A stretch of DNA of 64,000 nucleotides from an uncultured Collinsella sp. (GTDB lineage: Bacteria > Actinomycetota > Coriobacteriia > Coriobacteriales > Coriobacteriaceae). The translations under genes and the position numbers were made by a program. How positions within the stretch are numbered: position 1 is the stretch's first letter; each line of letters starts with the position of its first letter. The notes under the pieces are model-generated. The model did not search any database and had not been told where the DNA came from. It saw only the letters and a program-made list of their open reading frames with translations. Positions 38,646-46,935 of the stretch are shown here, piece by piece. The DNA lies in NCBI GenBank assembly GCA_958445895.1, contig CAUCTV010000001.1, positions 62,001-126,000 of the forward strand, given 5' to 3'.

Positions 38646-40073
38646 ATGTTAGTTCTACCTATAAAGACCCTCTTGGGCCACTACATTTATGATGCCAATC
38701 GAAACGAGATACTTGCAGTAAGCAAAGATCTCTTCAATTACATCTCAGAAGTCCAAGCAGGCAAAGTTTGCCACGCCTCCTGTAAATCAGACCAAGAATT
38801 CCAGTTACTACAATCATGTGGCTACTGCTGCGATTCGCCATTGCAGGATATCGCTTATCCATCAATTGACCTTTTGAAAGTTAAGCTGGAAAGAAATATA
38901 CGGATGCTAACCCTTCAGCTGACTCAATCTTGTAACTTCCGATGTGATTACTGTATCTATTCCGGAAACTCCTCATACAACAGAGCCCACAGTCATAACT
39001 CCATGTCCATTTCGACGGCAAAACATGCAATCGAATTCTTTAAGATGCACTCGATCGACAACTCAAACCCGGTCGTAGCATTTTATGGAGGAGAACCTCT
39101 CCTTCGATTTAATGAAATTAAGCTAATTACTCAATATGCAGAGCAGGTATTTGAAGGAAAACACATCTCATTTCGAATTACAACTAATTGCTCTCTTTTA
39201 TCTGAAGAAATGGTTAAATTCTTCTTCGATTCTGGGCATGAATTCTATTTGTTAATCAGTCTTGACGGGCCGCAGCAAATCCATGATAAGTCTAGGCATT
39301 ACGCTAATGGCAAGTCCTCATACCAAACAGTTATAGACAATGTTCATATGGTTTTAGACAGCCATCCTGAACGCAACAAATATGTTCATTTTAATGCCGT
39401 AGTCGACACGAACAACATCTATAAAACAGTCTCTTCCTTTATAAATGATAAAGATATCGAAGATTGCGATGTTCAATTCAACTACCTGGAACGCAACGGA
39501 CGTATCGCCCCCTACAATGACGAGTTCTCAAGTCAGCTAAATTACGCCTTATTTAAAGCAAGAATTATGGATGAGCGCGAAATCGAAAAAGGAAACCGCA
39601 ACGATAGGCTCGCTTCATATACGCTTGCAAACATCAACCAAAACATAAAGCGATTTGCACCTTCGAACATCCCAGCAAAAGCTATACCCGGTGGCCCATG
39701 CGAACCAGGGGTTACGCGTCTATTTGTGACAACAGCAGGAGCGCTTCTTCCTTGCGAAAGGGTCAGCGAAACAACGAAGGAAATGTATATCGGCACATTG
39801 GATTCAGGATTTGATTTAGGTCAAATTGAAAAGATAATCAATGTTTCAAAGCTGACCAGCGATTCATGTAAAAAATGTTGGGCATTTCAGCTGTGCACCC
39901 AATGCATAAAAAGCGCAGATTGCGAAGGAGTAATAAGCCCTGATTACAAGCGAACAGCATGCGACAATTCAAAACGAATTGCCTTTGACCGACTTAATCA
40001 GAAAATACTTCGCTTTGAGCTTCATAGACATGAAGTGTCCATTGCAACAGCTCTAAAAAGGAACAAGCGATAA
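38646..40073 (+). CDS. Radical SAM/SPASM maturase of a Cys-rich peptide
   Basis: The 475-residue enzyme has the radical SAM cluster motif CNFRCDYC (Cys 96, 100, 103) and the follow-on GGEPLL motif. A Cys-rich SPASM domain lies near the C-terminus: GGPCEPG, LLPCERV, DSCKKCWAFQLCTQC, SADC and TACDN. The N-terminal 70 residues contain five more Cys. The layout fits radical SAM enzymes that crosslink Cys in ribosomal peptides, and I recall the clostridial CcpM group as the closest type. The ATG at 38646 has GAGGCGG upstream; an ATG at 38628 lacks a ribosome site. It is the first gene of an AT-rich operon. Confidence 0.85.
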   Translation: MLVLPIKTLLGHYIYDANRNEILAVSKDLFNYISEVQAGKVCHASCKSDQEFQLLQSCGYCCDSPLQDIAYPSIDLLKVKLERNIRMLTLQLTQSCNFRCDYCIYSGNSSYNRAHSHNSMSISTAKHAIEFFKMHSIDNSNPVVAFYGGEPLLRFNEIKLITQYAEQVFEGKHISFRITTNCSLLSEEMVKFFFDSGHEFYLLISLDGPQQIHDKSRHYANGKSSYQTVIDNVHMVLDSHPERNKYVHFNAVVDTNNIYKTVSSFINDKDIEDCDVQFNYLERNGRIAPYNDEFSSQLNYALFKARIMDEREIEKGNRNDRLASYTLANINQNIKRFAPSNIPAKAIPGGPCEPGVTRLFVTTAGALLPCERVSETTKEMYIGTLDSGFDLGQIEKIINVSKLTSDSCKKCWAFQLCTQCIKSADCEGVISPDYKRTACDNSKRIAFDRLNQKILRFELHRHEVSIATALKRNKR

Positions 40074-40078
40074 AAATC

Positions 40079-41092
40079 ATGAAGACAATCGGACTTATAT
40101 CTTTCACAAGAGCTGACTATCCTCTTCTGATTGGATTGCTAGGAAATGGCTACAATATCCGGGTATCAACGCCATGCGGCATTCTACCGGACGGCCTAGA
40201 TGTCGCCAACCTTGTTAATTGCAAAGAAATTGGCATAAGAAATCGAATTAACTATGTAACGACAATCGATGAATCAGACCTGGTTGTCGTTTTATCGACG
40301 AAAGAAAGCGCCGCAGGACTCGTAGAATTTAGTAAACACGCTGAAACCTATGCTCATTCTGTAAATAAGACGGTTGTCAGCCAACTCGCCGCTGAACAAA
40401 TCGAGTCTAGCAAAAGCGACATGCAGGAATTAGCCCTGATACCAAAAATTGTTGTCGGGAATCTATATACACCCGCCAATTCAACAATAACGTTCAGTAG
40501 CATCGTTAGCGAGATGAGAAAGCACCATCCCAATCTATGTGCGTTGAGCTTCAATCCTTTAAATGAAATCTGGGGCTGCAACACCCTTAGTTTTGATGGT
40601 GGCCAATCTGCCGTCATCAAAATGAATGAGCAGATCAACCTCATCATTGAGAATGATAAATCCGACCTAGCTCTATTAGAGACGCCCAATGTGCTTATGA
40701 AATACAACGACCACATTTTCGGAGATTACGGATTGGGGTCGATTGCTGCATGTCGAGCTTTCTGCCCTGACTTAGCCATTATCAATATCCCATACACGAT
40801 AGCCGACTACGACATAATGCTAGGGCTCATGCCCGTAATTGAAACGCTTACGCAAGCAGAGAAAGTTCAATTTGAAATTACAAACGAAGTACTTGACGCC
40901 ACAGAGGGGTTGGAGACGCATGAATTTCAAATAAGCTATTCATCTAGCGATAAAGCTATTCAAGCAGCAAGAGAACTTCGACTAAGAGGAATACCCAGTT
41001 TCTCAGCCAGCTTAGATCCAGAAGAATCATTACTATGCTGCAAGACAATCGAGGACGAGTTGTTTGATTTCGATCTTGGGGTACTGAAATGA
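40079..41092 (+). CDS. Peptide-maturation partner protein (TIGR04066-like)
   Basis: The 337-residue protein starts KTIGLISFTRADYPLLIGLL and is soluble, with a possible Rossmann-like N-terminal half and no known catalytic motif. Its place, 5 bp after a radical SAM maturase and overlapping an acyl-carrier-like gene by 4 bp, matches the clostridial natural-product cassettes in which a TIGR04066-type protein appears. Naming that family rests on gene order and general likeness, not on a search. Its role in maturation is unknown. Confidence 0.6.
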   Translation: MKTIGLISFTRADYPLLIGLLGNGYNIRVSTPCGILPDGLDVANLVNCKEIGIRNRINYVTTIDESDLVVVLSTKESAAGLVEFSKHAETYAHSVNKTVVSQLAAEQIESSKSDMQELALIPKIVVGNLYTPANSTITFSSIVSEMRKHHPNLCALSFNPLNEIWGCNTLSFDGGQSAVIKMNEQINLIIENDKSDLALLETPNVLMKYNDHIFGDYGLGSIAACRAFCPDLAIINIPYTIADYDIMLGLMPVIETLTQAEKVQFEITNEVLDATEGLETHEFQISYSSSDKAIQAARELRLRGIPSFSASLDPEESLLCCKTIEDELFDFDLGVLK

Positions 41093-41403
41093 CAGCATAT
41101 TGTAAAGATGAAACCATCTACGCAGAAATCGAAAAAGCAATAAGCAATATTAGAGATTTGGATTTGACTCAATTTGATCAAGATCTAAGAAATCAACGAT
41201 TGACCAATTCCCCATTCAGCTTGTCCTCATCGGATCTAGTTCGACTGCTAATTTTTCTTGAAAGCAGGTTTTCTGTTTACGTTGAGTACTCGTCGATTGA
41301 AAACATAGGGTTCAACAGTGTTGAGGAGGTGAAGAAGGTAATAGAACAGTCAGAAACAATCGAACAATGGGAGGCAAATCATGAGAAGTATTCGACCATT
41401 TAA
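41089..41403 (+). CDS. Acyl-carrier-like protein of the RiPP cluster
   Basis: The 104-residue acidic helical protein resembles an acyl or peptidyl carrier: SSSDLVRLLIFLESRFSVYV lines up with the DSLxxVxLxxxLExxF core, followed by a GFNSVEEVKKVIEQ final helix. The phosphopantetheine Ser would be among Ser46-48, with the preceding Asp replaced by Ser, so carrier activity is uncertain. I recall an 'acyl carrier-related' family (TIGR04069) from the same type of cassette. The ATG overlaps the stop of the preceding gene, and its own end overlaps the precursor gene by 23 bp. Confidence 0.6.
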   Translation: MTAYCKDETIYAEIEKAISNIRDLDLTQFDQDLRNQRLTNSPFSLSSSDLVRLLIFLESRFSVYVEYSSIENIGFNSVEEVKKVIEQSETIEQWEANHEKYSTI

Positions 41404-41560
41404 CATGCATGCAGTAAATAGCGTCATTCATTTTATTAGAAATTGCCCATGCGGTTATTGCAGCTGCATGTACTGCAACGTACTGCGTAATTCTCCGCAC
41501 GAAGCAGAAGTCGGTTCCAATGCGATTGAGGCGATGACGCGTGGTGGCTACTGGTCCTAA
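41381..41560 (+). CDS. Cys-rich RiPP precursor peptide (59 aa)
   Basis: The ATG at 41381 has a strong GGGAGG site 6-7 bases upstream, inside the end of the carrier gene. The peptide starts MRSIRPFNMHAVN, with a putative leader of about 21 residues. It then has CPCGYCSCMYC, five Cys in the pattern CxCxxCxCxxC (Cys 22, 24, 27, 29, 32). A tail of 27 residues ends EAMTRGGYWS. No other Cys occurs. Its size, position behind the maturase and dense Cys core mark it as the substrate of the radical SAM enzyme, probably receiving thioether links. It is easily missed because it is short and overlaps both neighbours. Confidence 0.8.
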   Translation: MRSIRPFNMHAVNSVIHFIRNCPCGYCSCMYCNVLRNSPHEAEVGSNAIEAMTRGGYWS

Positions 41561-42080
41561 ATCGAGCAAGACAGCTACGAACGAATATCGAATCTCAATT
41601 GAAGGTAACCCTTATCCGCATGCTCTAGCTCTCACCAACCCAGTGGGAGACAACCTCAACATCAAAAGACATGGGTTCACGGGTCCACTAGGACAGCTAT
41701 TGAGTCTTAAATACACCGTTTATGACGATACAAATGAAAAGCTCTTTACTGTCGTCGACGGTGGCTTTAGTAACATGCCCAGGGTTGCGCTCGTCATCGA
41801 ACATAAGGAAGTTGCGGTGTTCGATTATGGCCTAAACAGACTTGAGATGAAGTGCATAACGAACATACCGAATTACTCAATAAAAGGTAACTTCCTTTTT
41901 GGAGATTACGATATATTCAGCCAACGGGAAGTGAGGGTATCTTCAGTTACCGTTCTTCAATGTGATAAACAATCGTGCTTTAGCATACAGGTTTTGGATA
42001 AAGCCGAATTAGCTGCCGCAATTGGCATACCCACAGCCATTGCCCTTCTTAGAGCTCGCATTGAAGAGCATCTCGAATAA
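41541..42080 (+). CDS. Unknown beta-rich protein of the RiPP cluster (179 aa)
   Basis: The start is GTG at 41541 (or 41544), with TTGAGG 9 bases upstream and a 20-bp overlap with the precursor gene. The alternating hydrophobic pattern (LKYTVYDDTNEKLFTVVD, VALVIEHKEVAVFDY, NYSIKGNFLFGDYDIF) is all-beta and ends in a helix. This is loosely like the LURP-one/tubby-like fold, a guess only. No signal peptide is seen. Because it is translationally coupled to the precursor, a role in immunity, processing or precursor binding is plausible but unproven. Confidence 0.55.
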   Translation: MVATGPKSSKTATNEYRISIEGNPYPHALALTNPVGDNLNIKRHGFTGPLGQLLSLKYTVYDDTNEKLFTVVDGGFSNMPRVALVIEHKEVAVFDYGLNRLEMKCITNIPNYSIKGNFLFGDYDIFSQREVRVSSVTVLQCDKQSCFSIQVLDKAELAAAIGIPTAIALLRARIEEHLE

Positions 42081-42104
42081 CTCGCAAATAGCAGTTGGTA
42101 GCAA

Positions 42105-42138
42105 CGTTCAGGAGCTAGATAGTTTTTTCTGGCTCCTG
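42105..42138. terminator. Hairpin between convergent RiPP genes
   Basis: TTCAGGAGC and GCTCCTGAA pair around a loop containing TTTTTT. It covers the end of the exporter gene and could stop transcription from both sides. Confidence 0.4.
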
Positions 42139-43719
42139 AAACTGTATTACATAGTCTGCAAATTGTTCAAAACCATGTCCATGATCCGCAATGATGACGA
42201 TTCGCTCTTTCATCTCCTGTGCAACCACCGCCTTCAAAAAGGATATCGAAGCATTATCTAAATTGTTGCAAGGCTCATCCAAAATAATAATAGAATAGCT
42301 GCTCAGAAAGGCCCTACAAAGTAATAGAGAAGCCAGTTCTCCGCCAGACAAATTGTGTCCCCTAGTTCCAATGATGGGATTGGCTTCAAATAATTTATCG
42401 AGGCTAAAACCCTTCAAAAGATAGATGAGTTTTTCAGAGTCAATATCTACAAGACCATAGTAAAGAGCCTTCCTGAAAGTTCCCCCCATTATCAAATGTC
42501 TTTGCGGCATAGTTGCGCAGGGTAGCTGGATTAAAGTCAAGCCATCGAAAATGACAGTAGACTCATTAACACACAGTCTGCCAGCAACTGGCGACAATAA
42601 TCCATTCAATACTTCCAGAAATGAAGATTTGCCACATGCATTAGGGCCGCTTACTAAAACCAGACAAGGTGCCTGTATCGTGCAATCTGGAATTGTTATC
42701 CTCTCATTAGTTTCGCTCGACGAAAACGAGAGACTGATTCCTTTCCAACTAATTCGATCAGCGTGATCGAAGCATATCAAATTAGGTTTTCCAGCTTCCA
42801 AAAGACGACGTAATTCCAAGACACGGTGCAACGACCTAAACGACGGCTGAAGCTGAGCCCAACAATTCAGAACAAGAGGAAAAGGAGAATAGCATAGAAG
42901 CACAAGTTGATAACTCTGCACCGCAATCCCGACCGTCAGCCCGCGCTTTAACACAAGGAAAATAAGCAGCAGAACTGAAAGCAAGCCAGTAATGATGTTG
43001 CCAGCGTTAACTATTTCAGTTGCCAATCTCGCAAAGACACTCTCCTCAACTCGAGAGTTCCTGCAGGCTTTAAGCATCTTTTTATAGCGAAGTAATTCCA
43101 AGTTAATTGAACGAGAAATTCGAATGTAAAGTCGACAATTTATTAGTTGGGCTAAATAAGCAGAACCCCTCGCCTGGGCCTCCAATGCCTTTTCGCTCTT
43201 AGTCGATAGCTTACTAAGAGCGAACGGATATAGAAGCGAAATAAACAATGCCGAAACACAAACAGGGATCAAAAGCAACAAAGAGATATTAGATAGCGCC
43301 ACAAACGATGCCAAACCCGTCACTAAGCACGGAAGAAACGCAGTTGTAAATATTCCAATCATCGGCTGTAGGTTCCCAGCCTCTTCAATGCGCGATAACA
43401 GGTAGTCACTGTCTTTTGCTAAAACTAAGGGCCGCTCTAAAGCACGGCGGGCAAGCAATCTATAGAAGCAGTTAGCGCCATCGGAAGCCAATTGCTCCGC
43501 ATATTTTGATCTGAACAGGTTTGTCACCAGCTCAACTGAGAGCAATACTAGCAGGCCTAACCCAATGTATAAAACGTTACGATAATTAGAGCGAAGCAGG
43601 CCATAGTCTATAATCAACGATTCAGCTTTAACAACAGACAGCTCTACCAGGGCAGATAAAATGCAGAGCACCATCAACTTGATTACTGTCGTCTTATTTT
43701 GAATAAAAAGCTCTGGCAT
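42115..43719 (-). CDS. ABC exporter, fused membrane and ATPase domains
   Basis: The 534-residue half-transporter has about six membrane helices in residues 10-290 and an ATPase domain after residue 325. Walker A is GPNACGKSS (358-366), the signature LSGGE (456-460), Walker B SIIILDEP (475-482) and the H-loop ADHGH. There is no N-terminal C39 peptidase, so it would export an already cleaved peptide or need a separate protease. It lies convergent to the RiPP operon in the same AT-rich island, which makes export of the modified peptide, or self-protection, likely. GAGGGGA lies 7 bases before the ATG. Confidence 0.85.
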   Translation of the reverse strand: MPELFIQNKTTVIKLMVLCILSALVELSVVKAESLIIDYGLLRSNYRNVLYIGLGLLVLLSVELVTNLFRSKYAEQLASDGANCFYRLLARRALERPLVLAKDSDYLLSRIEEAGNLQPMIGIFTTAFLPCLVTGLASFVALSNISLLLLIPVCVSALFISLLYPFALSKLSTKSEKALEAQARGSAYLAQLINCRLYIRISRSINLELLRYKKMLKACRNSRVEESVFARLATEIVNAGNIITGLLSVLLLIFLVLKRGLTVGIAVQSYQLVLLCYSPFPLVLNCWAQLQPSFRSLHRVLELRRLLEAGKPNLICFDHADRISWKGISLSFSSSETNERITIPDCTIQAPCLVLVSGPNACGKSSFLEVLNGLLSPVAGRLCVNESTVIFDGLTLIQLPCATMPQRHLIMGGTFRKALYYGLVDIDSEKLIYLLKGFSLDKLFEANPIIGTRGHNLSGGELASLLLCRAFLSSYSIIILDEPCNNLDNASISFLKAVVAQEMKERIVIIADHGHGFEQFADYVIQFQEPEKTI

Positions 43720-43829
43720 ATGTCCATCCCCTCAACTAATAATTATAGCTAGGAAGATGGCATTTTTATTCTATAGCCTCAAGCAGCACGCTTTGCTGAC
43801 GTCAAATCTTGTCATTACGAACATGCACC

Positions 43830-44549
43830 TTAGCGCTTAAGGCTCGTGGTCTGCCAGTCAGCTACGATGCGGGCCCATTTCCTGTGCAAATCGCGTTCAC
43901 GGTCGATGAACATGATGGCAAACGCGACAAACAGCAGCGCGCTCGCCACGACGATGGCGTGCAGACCCATGCGCTCAATGCACCAATTGCCCAGCACGGC
44001 ACCAAACACAAAGGTAAAGATCACACCAAAGTACAGCAGGCCGTTTTCCAAAAAGCCGCGCTTGTGGGTAATGATGTAATCGTCCACGTTTTGCAAGGCA
44101 TTACGGAGGTTGCCGATACACATGGTCGTGGCGATGCCGTGTCCATGAATCTTGCGGAAGCTCTCGACCTGCATACCGCAGGCAAACGAAGTAAGGCAGT
44201 TGGCGAGCAGGTTGTAACCGCCACCGGGGATAAAGCTCACGCCCAGCAAGATGACGGCTTCAAAGAACACCGTCACCTGACGCCAGTGGATCACGCTGCC
44301 AAAACGCTCGTGTACCAGGTCGGCAAGCATAATGCCCACAGCAAACGAAACCACAGGGAAGAAGTAACGCCCCGCAAGTGCCCAATTGCCCTCCGAGATG
44401 CTCACGCCCACCAGCAGGATGTTGCCCGTCTGCGCGTTGGCGAAAACATGGTCGCGCCCAATGTACGAATACACATCCATAAAACCACCGGCGAGCGCCA
44501 AGATGATGCCCAGCTCAATGGATTCCGATATCTGTTTGGCACGCTGCAT
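43830..44549 (-). CDS. YoaK-family (DUF1275) membrane protein
   Basis: The 239-residue protein has six to seven hydrophobic helices and the family features GGFMDVYSYIGRDHVFANAQTGN near residue 20 and CIGNLRNAL later. The function of DUF1275 is not established; transport is usually supposed. The start MQRAKQISES follows AAGGAGGA by 9 bases, and the long upstream open frame is unsupported. GC content is back to the chromosomal level here, marking the end of the AT-rich island. Confidence 0.85.
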   Translation of the reverse strand: MQRAKQISESIELGIILALAGGFMDVYSYIGRDHVFANAQTGNILLVGVSISEGNWALAGRYFFPVVSFAVGIMLADLVHERFGSVIHWRQVTVFFEAVILLGVSFIPGGGYNLLANCLTSFACGMQVESFRKIHGHGIATTMCIGNLRNALQNVDDYIITHKRGFLENGLLYFGVIFTFVFGAVLGNWCIERMGLHAIVVASALLFVAFAIMFIDRERDLHRKWARIVADWQTTSLKR

Positions 44550-44728
44550 CGTCGTGCATCCTCCTTGTTGACGACCCTCTCGTGCGTTGGCGGAGACATA
44601 GCCGCCGTTCATACTGTAACCCATTGACAACATGGCGTGCGCGCGAGACGGGTTCTCCAACGCGCAGATACACAGTCTGGAAACAAACGGCGGGCGCGGC
44701 ACCGACACCCGAGACCTCGTGTACTCCA

Positions 44729-44768
44729 CCAGTCTTTTTAGCCCCGTCCTAAAAAGACTGGTTACAAT
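44729..44768 (+). promoter_or_regulatory. 13-bp perfect dyad and -10 box before the YgiQ-type gene
   Basis: CCAGTCTTTTTAG (44729-44741) is perfectly inverted at 44749-44761 around CCCCGTC. TACAAT follows at 44763-44768. The dyad covers the place where a -35 box would lie, so it may be an operator, or a terminator-like hairpin for upstream transcripts. Confidence 0.5.
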
Positions 44769-44799
44769 TACGTGCAGCATACAAACACCGGGAGGGATC

Positions 44800-46935
44800 G
44801 TGGCAAAAAAGCCTCAGCACGCTCAGAACAACCAGCGCAGTCAGCAGGGCAAACAGGGCCAGCAGCAAAAGCGCGGCGGTAAGGCACAGGGCTCGCGTCC
44901 CACGCATGCCCCGACAGCTCCCGCCCGTCCCTGGCGTCCGGGCCGCGATAAGTTCCTCCCCGTCAGCCGCGCCGATATGGACGCGCGCGGCTGGGACCAG
45001 TGCGACTTCGTCTATATCTGCGGCGACGCCTACGTGGATCACCCCAGCTTTGGCATGGCTATCATCAGCCGCGTACTCGACGCGCACGGCTACAAGGTAG
45101 GAATCATCTGCCAGCCCGACTGGACCGACCCCGCCAGCATCACGGTGCTCGGCGAGCCGCGCCTGGGCTTTCTCGTCAGCGCCGGCAACATGGACTCCAT
45201 GGTCAACCACTATTCGGTGACCAAGCACCGCCGCCACACCGACGCCTATACCCCTGGTGGCGAGGAGGGGCGCCGTCCCAACCGCGCCGTCACGGTCTAC
45301 GGCAACCTCATCCGTCAGACGTTTAAGGACGCCCCCATCATCATCGGCGGCATCGAGGCGAGCCTGCGCCGCCTGGCCCACTACGACTACTGGCAGGACA
45401 AGCTCAAGCGCTCGGTACTGCTCGACTCGGGCGCCGACATCCTCATCTACGGCATGGGCGAGCACGCGATTGTCGAGATCGCCGACGCGCTCGACGCGGG
45501 ACTGCCCGTCGATCAGATCACCTACATCAACGGCACCGTCTACCGCACCAGCTCGCTCGACGAGGTCTACGACTACGACCTGCTGCCCAGCTGGGACGAC
45601 CTTGCCGCCGACAAGCTCAACTACGCGCGCAGCTTTAATGTGCAGCAGCAGAACATGGATCCCATCACCGGACACCGCCTGGTAGAGCCCTACCCCAACA
45701 GCGTCTATGTGGTGCAGAACCCGCCGTCGGCGACGTTAACGACCGATGAGATGGACGAGGTGGCCGAGCTCCCCTACGCACGCGATTGGCATCCCGACTA
45801 CGACGCGGCAGGCGGCGTGCCGGCCTTTGCAGAGATCAAGTTTTCCATTAGCTCCAACCGCGGCTGTTTTGGCGAGTGCTCGTTTTGCGCCCTCACCTTC
45901 CACCAGGGCCGCGTGTTGCAGATGCGCAGCCACGACTCGATCATACGCGAGGCCGAGCTGCTCACGCGCGATCCCGAGTTTAAGGGCTATATCAACGACG
46001 TGGGCGGACCGACGGCAAACTTTAGCCGCCCTGCCTGCGACAAACAGCTCAAGCACGGCGTGTGCAAGAACAAGCGCTGCCTGTGGCCGAGCGTATGCAA
46101 GAACATGGTGGTCGATGAGAGCGGCTACACGCAGCTGTTGCGCGACCTGCGCCAGCTGCCGGGCGTCAAAAAGGTCTTCGTCCGCAGCGGCATCCGTTTT
46201 GACTACACCATGGCCGACACCTCGGACGAGTTTTTGCGCGAGCTGCTGGAACATCACGTCTCGGGCCAGCTGCGTGTAGCACCCGAGCACGTGAGCGACG
46301 CGGTGCTCTCCGTGATGGGCAAGCCGAGCCGCGCCGTCTACGACGCGTTCTGCCGTAAATTTGAACGCCTGAACCGCGAATACGGACTCAAGCAGTATGT
46401 GGTGCCGTACCTAATCTCGAGCCACCCCGGTTCAACGATGAAGGAAGCCGTGGACCTTGCCGAGGCCGTGCGCGACATGGGCTACATGCCCGAGCAGGTG
46501 CAGGACTTCTACCCCACGCCGTCCACCATGTCGACCTGCATGTACTACACCGGCGTGGACCCACGCACCATGAAGCCGATCTACGTGGCACGCGACCCAC
46601 ACGAGAAGGCCATGCAGCGTGCGCTCATCCAATACCGCAAGCCCGAGAACTACAAGCTCGTGCGCGAGGCGCTGGAGAAGGCCGGCCGCCGCGATCTGAT
46701 TGGCTACACCAAGCATTGCCTGATTCGCCCCGTGCCCCCGCGCCCGGGCGAGACATCGGCCAGCGGCGGACACGGCACTGGCAAGAAGGGCGGCAAACCG
46801 CATGGTGGCGGCGCTGGCAAGGGGCCCAAGGGCAGCAAGGAGCACGGCGGCATGTCGCGCGCACAGAACACTGCCGGGCGCAATCGCGCGGCCCAGGGGC
46901 GACAAGGCGCCAACGGAGGCGGACGCCGCAACTAG
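44800..46935 (+). CDS. YgiQ-family (UPF0313) radical SAM protein
   Basis: The 711-residue protein has the radical SAM motif in NRGCFGECSFCALTFHQGR near the middle. It also has typical family stretches such as GGIEASLRRLAHYDYW and IKFSISSNRGC-like context. The family's reaction is unknown. The N-terminal 50 residues (Gln/Lys-rich) and the C-terminal 70 residues (Gly/Lys/His-rich) are low-complexity and basic. The start is a GTG at 44800 with GGGAGG upstream. Its stop overlaps that of the convergent CPBP gene. Confidence 0.9.
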   Translation: MAKKPQHAQNNQRSQQGKQGQQQKRGGKAQGSRPTHAPTAPARPWRPGRDKFLPVSRADMDARGWDQCDFVYICGDAYVDHPSFGMAIISRVLDAHGYKVGIICQPDWTDPASITVLGEPRLGFLVSAGNMDSMVNHYSVTKHRRHTDAYTPGGEEGRRPNRAVTVYGNLIRQTFKDAPIIIGGIEASLRRLAHYDYWQDKLKRSVLLDSGADILIYGMGEHAIVEIADALDAGLPVDQITYINGTVYRTSSLDEVYDYDLLPSWDDLAADKLNYARSFNVQQQNMDPITGHRLVEPYPNSVYVVQNPPSATLTTDEMDEVAELPYARDWHPDYDAAGGVPAFAEIKFSISSNRGCFGECSFCALTFHQGRVLQMRSHDSIIREAELLTRDPEFKGYINDVGGPTANFSRPACDKQLKHGVCKNKRCLWPSVCKNMVVDESGYTQLLRDLRQLPGVKKVFVRSGIRFDYTMADTSDEFLRELLEHHVSGQLRVAPEHVSDAVLSVMGKPSRAVYDAFCRKFERLNREYGLKQYVVPYLISSHPGSTMKEAVDLAEAVRDMGYMPEQVQDFYPTPSTMSTCMYYTGVDPRTMKPIYVARDPHEKAMQRALIQYRKPENYKLVREALEKAGRRDLIGYTKHCLIRPVPPRPGETSASGGHGTGKKGGKPHGGGAGKGPKGSKEHGGMSRAQNTAGRNRAAQGRQGANGGGRRN

